A stretch of DNA of 64,000 nt from Cupriavidus laharis (GTDB lineage Bacteria > Pseudomonadota > Gammaproteobacteria > Burkholderiales > Burkholderiaceae). The stretch spans positions 1-64,000 of the forward strand of contig NZ_CAJZAI010000015.1 in the NCBI RefSeq assembly GCF_914271435.1. The letters run 5' to 3'. The position numbers and the translations under genes are program-made. The notes beneath the pieces were generated by a model, which had not been told where the DNA came from, did not search any database, and saw only the letters and a list, made by a program, of their open reading frames with translations. How positions within the stretch are numbered: position 1 is the stretch's first letter; every line of letters starts with the position of its first letter. Positions 8,505-16,716 of the stretch are shown here, in pieces.

Positions 8505-9329
8505 ATGGCTGAGACATCAAAGACTGCATTGGATGAAAGTGCTCCCGGGCCGGCAGCGCGCCGCCTGATTCTCAAGCTCCTGGTGGCATCAGAAACGGAA
8601 ACGCTCGACGCCTCTGACGCGATACGCGCCTGCGCGCTTTTCGGGATCTCGGACAACAATGCGCGGGTTGCGCTCACCCGCCTGGCGAACGCCAATCTGA
8701 TTGAGACCGCGGGAAGAGGCACGTATCGGCTTGGCTCCGAAGGCCGGGCGCTGGGGGAAGACATCTCCGCATGGCGAAGCGCAGAGCAGCGGGTGCGTCC
8801 TTGGGATGGCACATGGGTAGCCGTCTTGATTGCCGGCCTGGGACGCAGCGATCGTACGGCGCTGCGTGTACGTGAGCGCGCCCTTGCGCTCGTCGGAATG
8901 CGGCAGCTGGAGGAAGGCCTGTATGTTCGGCCGGATAACCTTGTCGGCGGCGTCGCCCATGCGCGCGAACGGCTCTACGGCCTGGGCGTCGAGACCAGTG
9001 CACCGGTCTTTACGGTACGAGACCTCGACACTGGGCTGGAATCGAAGGCTCGCGGCCTGTGGAACGGGAAGGAGCTTGTGAAAGGCTATCGCGACAGCAG
9101 GCGTCTGCTTGAGAAATCGAATGCCAGACTCGGCACGCTGCCAGTGGAGTTGGCCGCCAAGGAAGCTTATCTGCTCGGCGATGAGGCGATCCGGCAATTG
9201 GTGTTCGATCCGCTGTTGCCTGAGCCGCTTGTGACGGTGGCGGATCGTGTCGCGTTTGGCAGTGAAGTCAGACGCTATGACGAGGCCGGCCGGTCGATTT
9301 GGCAGCGGTTTTTGGCGGCGCGGGGTTGA
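8505..9329 (+). CDS. PaaX-family transcriptional repressor
   Basis: 274-residue regulator. Residues about 17-80 form a winged-helix domain (ARRLILKLLVASETETLDASDAIRAC..., then DNNARVALTRLANANLIETAGRGTYRL). The rest matches the PaaX C-terminal layout, with RPWDGTWVAVLIAGL near residue 98 and a helical ligand domain (LWNGKELVKGYRDSRRLLE). E. coli PaaX represses phenylacetate catabolism and is released by phenylacetyl-CoA. No paa genes are visible in this window. The divergent AidB-type dehydrogenase is the obvious target, so the effector may be an acyl- or aryl-CoA. A purine-rich AGGAAG lies 11 bases before the start. Confidence 0.82.
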   Translation: MAETSKTALDESAPGPAARRLILKLLVASETETLDASDAIRACALFGISDNNARVALTRLANANLIETAGRGTYRLGSEGRALGEDISAWRSAEQRVRPWDGTWVAVLIAGLGRSDRTALRVRERALALVGMRQLEEGLYVRPDNLVGGVAHARERLYGLGVETSAPVFTVRDLDTGLESKARGLWNGKELVKGYRDSRRLLEKSNARLGTLPVELAAKEAYLLGDEAIRQLVFDPLLPEPLVTVADRVAFGSEVRRYDEAGRSIWQRFLAARG

Positions 9330-9526
9330 TGTGCAAGGAGCGTCTGAAGCAATCCGGAATTGATAAAGTCTGCCTGTCAGCCTTCACTCGCGGCTATCTG
9401 AGGGGACGGCTGGGAAGGGCAATTGGCGGGCCTGCCGTGCCAGCGTGATGCCCTGTCAGAAAACGGGCACGCGCTGATCTTCAGGATTATGAGAAAGCAG
9501 CATGTGGCGCGCTGGCGCGTGTTCAG
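9330..9526. other. non-coding stretch at left edge of the degraded island
   Basis: No gene recognisable on either strand between the PaaX-family gene and the stray haemagglutinin fragment. No insertion-sequence ends, tRNA or direct repeats that would mark an integration site could be seen. Confidence 0.5.
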
Positions 9527-9632
9527 TGCCACCCATCAGGTTGCCGGTGTTCAGGATCTGGCCACCGGAGCTCACCGACAGCGTATTACCCGCCTGGATG
9601 CCCGATTCGAGGTTGCCGCGCACCGCCACGCC
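9527..9632 (-). pseudogene. stray fragment of haemagglutinin/CdiA-like gene
   Basis: These 106 bases align without gaps to 13561-13666 inside the large haemagglutinin gene; I count nine mismatches. On the minus strand both encode the same repeat unit around LESGIQAGNTLSVSSGG followed by QILNTGNLMGG. The fragment has no start, no flanking haemagglutinin sequence and runs into unrelated bases on both sides. It is therefore a relic of a second, related adhesin gene or of a recombination event that shuffled the locus. Confidence 0.75.
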
Positions 9633-9679
9633 AAACGTGTCAAGAGAGCATCGAAAACGAAGAGAAAATAGCGATTCAT

Positions 9680-10297
9680 TCAGGTAGCCGTTCGATAGAT
9701 CGCGAAGTACTTAGCTGTCCCCGTAGGAATCGCGCCGAGGCGCAGGCTCATGTGTACTTGCATTCTGCGTTCAACGATGAGATTTCCGCCGGAATCCAGG
9801 TACAAAGTGATGACAGAATCGGAATGATTTGGTCCAAACTCAGATTGGCCCTCCCCACGAAACGACTCCATTCGCACCAGTGCAAACAAATCTCGCCTTG
9901 TCCTCAAAGGAGGAAACATACTCAATCGATTTTCCGTTCTCATAACGCAGATCGAGTGTCGCAAGACGCTCTGTCATCCTCACTTTTACGCAAGTAGGGG
10001 GGAGGTACCTACCGTCGCTTGCCTGGGATGCATTTAGCACCTCTTGAGCTTGACGAGTGTCTTGAAAGGGAAAGACGTTTGATAGACGCCGCTTCCTCGC
10101 CGCTTGTCGTGCTGTTGCATCCCCTTCAATAAGCTCACCTATTCCTTCATATCGCCCACTGAAATTCGGGCAGAGTGCAGCCGTGTACTCTGCGGATTGA
10201 GATTGTCGCTCCCAGCACCTGGGTAGTTCGGCGGGGAATGGAGACAAGCCGTACAACCTAGAGCGAGTCCCACAGCATATAACTCAGCTCGCGTCAT
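9680..10297 (-). pseudogene. frameshifted lipoprotein gene
   Basis: Three overlapping frames join into one plausible ~200-residue lipoprotein. Frame 1 starts at 10297 with MTRAELYAVGLALGCTAC, a signal peptide whose lipobox is LGCTAC or similar, then SPPNYPGAGSDN. Near 10195-10210 the reading must shift (2-nt insertion or 1-nt deletion) to enter QSAEYTAALCPNFSGRYEGIGE... Near 9849-9856, a G4-A-G3 tract on the coding strand, one extra base moves it into GQSEFGPNHSDS...YRTAT. Removing one G at the second site gives a smooth WGGQSEFG. The region is AT-richer than its flanks. It might be a degraded accessory gene of the toxin locus. If the indels are sequencing errors the gene would be intact. Confidence 0.6.
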
Positions 10298-10445
10298 TTT
10301 TACCCCTTGCTTGCTGTGCCTGGGTACGGAAGATCGACCAATCGATGCCATATTGATTCAGCAATGTTACCGTAGCGAAAGGTGCTGCCAACGGGATGTC
10401 AATGTCCGTTTGGATTTCGAACGTCATGCGCTGAAATGAGATCAT
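10284..10445 (-). CDS. small ORF overlapping the lipoprotein start, unknown
   Basis: 53-codon frame (from ATG 10445, or 47 residues from ATG 10427) whose stop lies just inside the start of the downstream lipoprotein gene (ATG at 10297), so the two would be translationally coupled. The peptide reads MTFEIQTDIDIPLAAP... then LLNQYGIDWSIF, a balanced composition unlike the random frames nearby. An AGGAGG lies only 2 bases before the first ATG and about 20 before the second, so the start is unclear. It follows the immunity candidate at 39 bases on the same strand. It could be the tail of a lost gene. No family recognised. Confidence 0.35.
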   Translation of the reverse strand: MISFQRMTFEIQTDIDIPLAAPFATVTLLNQYGIDWSIFRTQAQQARGKNDAS

Positions 10446-10483
10446 ACCCTCCTTCAGGGAAATCTGAGGAGGTTAAGGGCTAT

Positions 10484-10723
10484 TCAAGGCAGATCGACAC
10501 CAAGCCATTTGCAGAATGTTGTATAGACAAATTCAAACGCGTCTTCGACAGCACTAAAAGCTCCCAGCTCACGTGGCTTGTCACGCTCGACATAATAAAC
10601 AAACCACTTTCCATTTTCAGCTACCACACATACACAATCACTGTGCCGAATACCGTCAAGTGAATAGCTATTTTGATGGATACCGATTGTAGCTAGCTTC
10701 CTCTCTAATTCATCTCGCGTCAT
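10484..10723 (-). CDS. candidate immunity protein for the TNT-type toxin
   Basis: 79-residue acidic, soluble protein with no signal peptide, beginning MTRDELERKLATIGIH and containing YSLDG and WFVYYVERDKP. Its ATG overlaps the stop of the upstream toxin frame (ATGA, 10720-10723), so it is co-transcribed and translationally coupled. A small coupled gene immediately behind a polymorphic-toxin C-terminus is, by the general rule for CDI and related systems, its immunity gene. The sequence resembles small DELxxKL...YSLDG...VYY.ER immunity-like proteins I recall next to polymorphic toxins, but I cannot name the family with certainty. Codon use is AT-richer than chromosomal neighbours, consistent with horizontal acquisition. 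It is intact even though the adhesin gene is broken. Confidence 0.6.
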   Translation of the reverse strand: MTRDELERKLATIGIHQNSYSLDGIRHSDCVCVVAENGKWFVYYVERDKPRELGAFSAVEDAFEFVYTTFCKWLGVDLP

Positions 10724-11841
10724 TTCAGCTTCTTCCCTAGATATCCGTTGTCAAGGTACCACTGCACAGGATTCGGCAATTGAAACTGCGTGCCCTTTCC
10801 GGGTTGGCCAAACCAAGGGAGGATTTTTGCCTCCGTAACACCCGTAATCGGCTGCAACACTTGATATTCGAAGTATGGCTTCGTCGTCAGATACGAAGAC
10901 GGAAGTGCTCTCGAATCAAACGATGCTCCAAGGGGTGACACAAACGATCCTCCCGGATACCCATAGCGATCCACCCAAGTACCAACTCCAAGGGTCGTGT
11001 TATACACCGGCGCGTAACCTCCGCTGTTTGGCGGCCAGATACCTAGCGCTTCTTGACGCTTCCCCTCCGTTGCAATGTACTCACTAAAGTTCGAACTGGC
11101 ACGAGCCGCTTGGCTAGCGGCGATGTTGTCCAGAACGTTGGTCTTGACTCCGGACAGCTCAAAATTCTCGGTTATCGACCTCGTTATGCTAGTAAGGCCA
11201 ACGCCTTTCAAAGTGCCTGTCAAAAGGCCCTTGATCAGACCAGTACCAATCAGGTCATCCGGCGAAAAGGTTGGCAGCTCAAGTCCCTGTGCCTTCGCCT
11301 GCGCTATCTGCCAGCTCTTGTCCAATACCTGACAGTCAGTAGAGCCACTGCCGGCTCCACAACCCAGGGATGTCTTCTGATCCTGAATCCAGTTCGCAAG
11401 GGACTGACAGCTACTTCCCACACATCTGGTCAGGCCATCAGCCAAGATATCGTTGCTCTTTTGATCCCGTTCTGCATAGATGTTGGCAGCAGCACACGAT
11501 GACCAAACGCCGTTCGCGCACTCCCGCTTGGCCTTCTCGAACGCCAGTCGATCCTTGGGGCTTAGGTAATTGTTCAGCGCCTCGTTCTGCGCCGCACCGG
11601 CTGCAGCTGTCGCGTTCTGACCCAGCGCCACCGCAAGTCCACCGCCCGCCAGCATAGCTATAGCGGTTACCAGCGCCTGGTTCATCGGGTCCGCACGGTC
11701 GGCATCCGTCTGAATACCCAGCGCACCAGCCACCAACGGCGCCACGATCGCGCTCGTCGCCCCCCCCAACGGCACCTCCCGCACATCCCGTTCCCAATGC
11801 CGCACTCGAAGCACAGCCGAGCGCCGCGTGCGCAAGCACAT
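10720..11841 (-). CDS. C-terminal part of CdiA-like protein with TNT-type NADase toxin domain
   Basis: Out-of-frame 3' part of the haemagglutinin gene. The genuine frame begins at the G8 tract (11760-11767), where PLGGATSAIVAP continues the upstream protein. An internal ATG at 11685 (MNQALVTAIAML) could in principle start a separate product. Residues about 80-120 form a pretoxin-like region (ALNNYLSPKDRLAFEKAKREC). The last ~98 residues (about 10723-11016) match the tuberculosis necrotizing toxin (TNT) pattern: VGTWVDRYGYPGG, FVSPLGASFDSRALP, a YFEYQVLQPI strand and ILPWFGQPGKGTQFQLP. TNT domains hydrolyse NAD(P)+; the Arg of DRYG, the Arg of SRALP and the Gln of GTQF are where catalytic or binding residues are expected. 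A coupled immunity candidate follows. Confidence 0.72.
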   Translation of the reverse strand: MCLRTRRSAVLRVRHWERDVREVPLGGATSAIVAPLVAGALGIQTDADRADPMNQALVTAIAMLAGGGLAVALGQNATAAAGAAQNEALNNYLSPKDRLAFEKAKRECANGVWSSCAAANIYAERDQKSNDILADGLTRCVGSSCQSLANWIQDQKTSLGCGAGSGSTDCQVLDKSWQIAQAKAQGLELPTFSPDDLIGTGLIKGLLTGTLKGVGLTSITRSITENFELSGVKTNVLDNIAASQAARASSNFSEYIATEGKRQEALGIWPPNSGGYAPVYNTTLGVGTWVDRYGYPGGSFVSPLGASFDSRALPSSYLTTKPYFEYQVLQPITGVTEAKILPWFGQPGKGTQFQLPNPVQWYLDNGYLGKKLK

Positions 11842-14791
11842 TGGCCAGCGAGCCTTCCGACGTCAGCCCACTACCGCCGATCCAATTGGCACCAACCGCC
11901 GCAAGATCAGTCGTCACGCTGGTGATCAGCGCCTGGCCGAAGCTGCCACCATTGAAGGCTATGTTGGTCCCCGCGCTGATCAGCCCGCGCTCTCCGATCT
12001 TCAGCGCCGTGCTTCCATAGTCGGCCAGCGTGGCGGAAGGTATCCCTTCTGTCACTGCCCCGTAGGTATTGAGTCCACTGCTACCAACGAGGCCATCAAT
12101 CAGGCCTGCCGCTACCGTCGCCGTCGCAGCCGTTTTCAGGCCTGCCTTTACGTCGTACTGACCCGTGGCAATCAGCTGGCTCGCTGCATTGGCCGCAAAG
12201 CCGGTCGCTCCCGCTGTGAGGCCGTAGGACGCTGCACTGGCGAATTCCATCAGCCCCGGGCTGATGGCTGCGAATGCAATCGGATCAATAACAGCATCGA
12301 GTGCAGCCAGGATTTCCGGGCCAACAACGATCGACAAGGCGACCGCCGCGACCACGGCCACCACCGCCCCAATGGCACCCAGCCCCTTCTCTTCCTTGAT
12401 GAAATGCGTGTGGATGTCGTCGCTGACCGTACCCTCGGTATAGGCCGCCCCGAGGTTGTCTTTCAGCTGCGCGATCAGCGCATTCGTCGCCGCCTCATCC
12501 ACCATGCCATCGGCACGCAGCACCCGCAGCGCATCGTTGACCGCATGGATGCTGTCCGCCTTCACATTCATGTGCATCGCGCCCATGAACCCGCCAGGCT
12601 GCACCTGGGTGCCGGTGTACTCCATCCAGCCGCCGCTCACGCGGTACGCCGAGGTGCCGATGTCCACCACGTTCGGACTGAGATCCAGGCTTCCGGCCTT
12701 CACATCCAACGTGTCACTGGCCAACACCGTACCGCTGTTGCTCAGCAACCCGGCAATGTCCAGCTTGACGTTCTCGCCGGTGATCGTGCCGCCCGTGGGC
12801 TTGGCCAGTGCCTGCGCGTAGCCTTCCGGCAGGTACACCTGCGGCACCAGCGCAAGCACGCCCGGACACACCGCGCTGCTCACGGTGTTGCAGTTCGGGT
12901 CCGGCACCGCCTGCTCCACGTACCAGAGCATCGGCTTGTCCAGCGCCAGGACCTGCTCTGGTGTCAGCGCCGTGCCCAGGGCCAGGTTGTGCTCTTTGGC
13001 ATAGTCCGCAGCGTTCTTGTACAGGACCAGCTTCTCCTGGTCGGTCACGGAGAGTTGGTGCTGGCTGTCATAGGTCAGGCCATTGATGAAGCTGGCCTGT
13101 CCCGTCTGCTGCAACGCTGCCTGCTGCAGCTTCTGACCTTCGGTGTATGGGTCGTAGTAGAAGCTCACGTTGCCCGGGCGCAACTCGCTCGGCAATTGGT
13201 CGAGCAGCCTGTCCGGCGTGATGCCGCCCAACACCGACGTGGCAGCCGATGGATTGACGTACCGTGCGCAATCGCCGTTGAGGGTCGGCACAGATAACGG
13301 GTTGCCGCCCAGATCGGCCGTGAAGTGCCAGTCGAGGGTCGAGGCGCCGCCAGTCGTGGGCGCCGTCGGCGTGACCACGATGGCCGGCTTGAACTGCCAT
13401 GGTTGGGTCGGATCGGTCGCCGGCGTGCCCGGCGGCAAGGAGCCATCCGGCATGGGCGCCGGACCGAGCGAGATCACCTGCCGGGGCGCCGTTGACGGTG
13501 GCGTAGGCTGCTTCGGGCTGGTGTAGCCGTTCACCAGCGCGGCGCCCGTGACGTCTACCATGCCACCCATCAGGTTGCCGGTGTTCAGGATCTGGCCACC
13601 CGAACTCACCGACAGTGTGTTGCCGGCCTGGATGCCCGATTCAAGACTGCCGAGCACCGCCACGCCTGCGGTGTCGTGACGTTTGTCCGAGCTGAAAGGC
13701 CCGGTCTTCTCGACCCAGCGGCCGACCCAGCTTGCATTCAGTGCAATGCTGCTGTTGTCCACCGGGCCACTCATGGCGACGGTGACGTCGTGCCCGCCGG
13801 AGATCAACGCGCCGTGGTTGGTCAGCGTCGTGCCCGACAGGTTGACGTCGCGCGCGGCCTGGATCACGCCGGCCGGCCCGCCGGCCACCATCTCGTTCGC
13901 GGCGCAGTTGCTTTCCTTGTATGTGCCGCCAGCATTGCAGCCGCTGGCATAGCTCGGGTTCAGGTTGCCGTAGTTCTTGTGGAGGGCCACCGGATCAGCG
14001 GCCTGGTTGACCAGCGTCGGCGCATTAATCGATACATCGCCGCTCAACGACTGGATGGCACCGCCAACGTTCGTCACACTGCTGGTCGCCTTCAGGCTCA
14101 CATCACCCAGAGCCGCCAGCGTGCCGCTGCGATTCTGGATATTGCCCGCTTCGATGCTCAGCTTTTGCCCTGCGGATACGGTGTTCGGGTTCTGCTGCCA
14201 GGCGAGCGTATCGACGTGCGGATTGTCATTGCCGTTACAGGTCGCAGAGCCCGCCGCACAGCCCGGCGTGCTGGTGACCTTGGCATCGTAGAAGCCCTGA
14301 TTGGTAAAGGTGCCCGGCGTGGTAATCCGGATGTTGCCCAGCGCTGCCAGGTCACCCGCATTGGTCAGGTCGCCGGTGCCGTTCAGGGCCAGGTTGCGGC
14401 CAGCGATGATCTGGCCTGCCTTGCCCAGGCGCTCGGTCACGCTTGCCTGAACCGGCCCCGTGACTGCCGAGCCGTCCACCGCCTTGCCGATCACGAGAGG
14501 CGTGTCGACCGGCACGGGGATGGAGCAGCCATTGTCCCCGCCGTTGCACACGGGAATCGTCAGCGGCCCATACATCAACGTGTTGCCAGGTGCCGACAGC
14601 CCGTCCATGGTGGTGCCGCCAATGGCCTGCAGTTGCGCCAGGAACGCGGACAGACTGGCCTGGTTGACCGTGTCGGTCACACCGTCGAGCAGCGATGCCG
14701 AATGCCCGTTGTCGAGCGTGCCGACGTTGAGCGTGACATCATGCGCGGCCGAGATCACGCCGCCCCTGTTCGAGAGCGATGCTACGGTCAT
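11438..14791 (-). pseudogene. filamentous haemagglutinin/CdiA-like protein, 5'-truncated and frameshifted
   Basis: 1117-residue frame of haemagglutinin-repeat protein. Repeated units such as GNLALNGTGDLTNAGDLAALG, VTLNVGTLDNGHS and SGGQILNTGN are the beta-helical repeats of FhaB/CdiA exoproteins exported by two-partner secretion. The signal peptide and N-terminal TPS domain are missing: homology begins about 14800, at the junction with the CHAT relic, with an in-frame stop just upstream and no ribosome site. No TpsB transporter gene is in the window. Near 11765 the frame leaves the family (GGAVGGGDERDRG) because the coding strand has G8 where G7 would give AGGAVGGATSAIV. The tail 11438-11760 in this frame is therefore spurious, and the true continuation is the toxin frame. 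Confidence 0.8.
11760..11767 (-). other. G8 homopolymer at the adhesin-toxin frameshift
   Basis: Eight consecutive C on the plus strand (G8 on the coding strand) sit exactly where the haemagglutinin frame and the toxin frame must join. Deleting one G restores one uninterrupted frame from about 14800 to 10720. It is either a slippage (phase-variation) site, a fixed inactivating mutation or a sequencing error. Confidence 0.7.
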
Positions 14792-14798
14792 GTCCAGG

Positions 14799-15548
14799 CT
14801 GCCGCTACAGCGAACGCCAGACCTACGTGTGGACGATCACCGCACAGAACATCAGTTGGCGTATCGTCCCGGTATCCCTGGATGACTTGTCGCGCGACGT
14901 GGCACGGCTACGCAAGACACTGGATCTTGAAAGCGGCCGGGCAAAGCCGTTCGATGCAGCGGCAGCGCAAAGGCTTTACCAGCGCTTGCTCGCGCCGGAT
15001 GCCAATCATTGGGCGGATGCCGCTGTGCTCAACGTCACCCCGTATCACGCGCTGGGTGAACTGCCATTCGGCGTGTTGCTGACGTCGCCCGAGGGGCCGG
15101 CGGCACCGGCAAACGGCAAGGACTATGTGAACATGCCTTGGCTGATCAACAAGGTCGCCATCGTGCAGCAGTCTTCGGCGACCGCGTTTTTTGGCACAGC
15201 GCAATGCCCGCACGGCCCAGGGACAGCGAAAAGCGTTCGTCGGCTCTGGAGATCCACAGTTCAGGAAGACCTCAGAAAAATCTGCTCCGTGGCAAAGCGA
15301 CGCGCCGCAGCCGCCGACCGACGAGGCGAAGCAATCCCGCCTCTCGGATCTGCCAAGACTTCCAACCATACGGCAGGCCTTCGACGTCATGCCCCCCTTG
15401 TTGGATACCGCAGCGGAGCGGAAGGAAATCGCACGCATACTTGGCGCCAACCCTGAACGAGATCTCTTTTTCGGGGTACGCGCGAGCAAGGCCAACGTCA
15501 AGCGGACCGATCGATCCCTGGAGCGCCCGCAGCGCTCGCGGCCTTTCC
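14799..15548 (+). pseudogene. CHAT-domain protein remnant, truncated at both ends and frameshifted
   Basis: On the plus strand the sequence encodes YSERQTYVWTITAQN, ISWRIVPVSLDDLSRDVARLR, PFDAAAAQRLYQRLLAP and YHALGELPFGVLL, then after a shift RKAFVGSGDPQF, LPRLPTIRQAFDVM and GVRASKANVKRTD. These are consecutive landmarks of CHAT (caspase-like) domains. The frame breaks at the T6 run 15187-15192: removing one T gives AFLAQRNARTAQGQRKAF. The N-terminal repeats normally preceding CHAT and the catalytic His-Gly (FATHG) and Cys regions are missing. The 3' end stops within a few bases of the acyl-CoA dehydrogenase stop codon, marking the right edge of the island. CHAT proteins often neighbour two-partner-secretion adhesins. 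Confidence 0.75.
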
Positions 15549-15551
15549 ACG

Positions 15552-16688
15552 TCAGTAATCGCGCAGCCCGGCCCAGCGCGCAGCGTGATGATGGGTGTCG
15601 CCCATCGACTCCTGCGCAGCGCGCGCGCGCTTCATGTAGAGGCCCATGTCGAATTCGTCGGTCATCCCGATGCCGCCATGCATCTGCACACCTTCCTGTA
15701 CCGCGAGCGTGGCCGTGGCGCCGGCGCGGGCCTTGGCGGCCGACACGATTGCCGGAGCGTCCGTGGCGCCGGCGTCGAGTTGCTGTTGCGCGTGCAGCAC
15801 GAGCGCCCGGGTCAGTTCGATCTCGGTGTAGAGATGCGCGGCTCGGTGCTGCAAGGCCTGGTATTCGCCGATGAGCTTGCCGAACTGGCGGCGCTCCTTC
15901 AGGTAGGTCAGGGTGCGGGAGAACGCCTCGTCGGCGATCCCGGTCAGCTCGGCGGCGAGCGTGGCGCGTGCTACGTCCAGCGTCTGTTCGAGCAGGCTCC
16001 AGCCCGAGCCGGCCTTGCCGATCACCGCATCGGCGCCGACGCAGACATTATCGAAGGTGGCGCGCGCGGCGTTGCGCGAGTCGACCATGACCGTGCGCTC
16101 CACGCGCATACCCCCGGCATCGCGCGGCACCAGGCACAGGACGATGCCGGCTTTGCCCTGCGTGCCAGGGAGTCGGCCCGCCACGATCAGCGTGTCGGCC
16201 ACGTGGCCGTCTAGCACGAAGGTCTTGCTGCCCTCCAGAATAAAGCCGCCGTCCGCAGGTGTGGCGCGCAGCGCCAGCCGTTCGGGACGATGGCGCGATT
16301 GCTCGTCGACAGCCAGCGCGAGCAGACGCGTGCCCGCAGCGATCTCGGCAAGGATCGACCGCCGCTGCGCCTCGCTGCCATGCCGCGCGATCAGGGAAGC
16401 GGCCATTACCGACGTGGCGAGGAACGGCGCCGCCGCCAGCGTGCGGCCGATCGACTCCATGATGATGCCCGCCTCGACCACGCCCAGGCCGCTGCCTCCG
16501 TAGGACTCGGGCACCAGCACGCCCGCGAAGCCAAGCTCTGCGAATTTCCGCCACAGATCGCGCGAGAACCCCACCTCATCGTGCGTGTCGCGCAGCGCGC
16601 GCAGTTGCGTGGTCGGCGCCTGCGCGCGCATGAACTCAAGCGCGCTGCCGTGCAGCATCCGCTGTTCGTCGTTCAAGACAAGTGTCAT
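15552..16688 (-). CDS. acyl-CoA dehydrogenase
   Basis: 378-residue FAD-dependent acyl-CoA dehydrogenase. The N-terminal helical domain contains FAELGFAGVLVPESYGGSGLG, the middle beta-domain TLIVAGRLPG and GGMRVERTVMVDSRNAARATFDNV, and the C-terminal domain the classic YLKERRQFGKLIGEYQALQHRAA and QMHGGIGMTDEFDMGLYMKRA. The start at 16688 is set by AAGGAG 9 bases upstream. It lies 28 bases after a second acyl-CoA dehydrogenase; such adjacent pairs often form heteromeric enzymes acting on unusual acyl-CoA (steroid, branched or aromatic side chains). The pairing is inferred. It is the last gene of the module and abuts the degraded island. Confidence 0.9.
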   Translation of the reverse strand: MTLVLNDEQRMLHGSALEFMRAQAPTTQLRALRDTHDEVGFSRDLWRKFAELGFAGVLVPESYGGSGLGVVEAGIIMESIGRTLAAAPFLATSVMAASLIARHGSEAQRRSILAEIAAGTRLLALAVDEQSRHRPERLALRATPADGGFILEGSKTFVLDGHVADTLIVAGRLPGTQGKAGIVLCLVPRDAGGMRVERTVMVDSRNAARATFDNVCVGADAVIGKAGSGWSLLEQTLDVARATLAAELTGIADEAFSRTLTYLKERRQFGKLIGEYQALQHRAAHLYTEIELTRALVLHAQQQLDAGATDAPAIVSAAKARAGATATLAVQEGVQMHGGIGMTDEFDMGLYMKRARAAQESMGDTHHHAARWAGLRDY

Positions 16689-16716
16689 GGGAATGCTCCT
16701 TTCCGCTCCCGCGCAC

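Noticed and set aside
10382..10663. 93-codon plus-strand frame in the AT-rich part of the island
   Set aside because: It is antisense to the immunity candidate, has no ribosome site and no recognisable motifs.
11438..11760. The ~107-residue tail of the 1117-residue haemagglutinin frame as a real C-terminus
   Set aside because: It is Arg/Gly/Cys-rich noise produced by the +1 shift at the G8 tract. The other frame carries the conserved pretoxin and toxin sequence.
12800..13600. Possible CRISPR or tandem repeat array in the adhesin
   Set aside because: The similarity is protein-level beta-helix repetition within one gene; no evenly spaced identical repeats or spacers exist. No CRISPR array was seen anywhere in the window.
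9330..15550. Prophage or insertion sequence as the source of the island
   Set aside because: No integrase, transposase, phage structural gene, terminal inverted repeats or tRNA attachment site was found at either edge.
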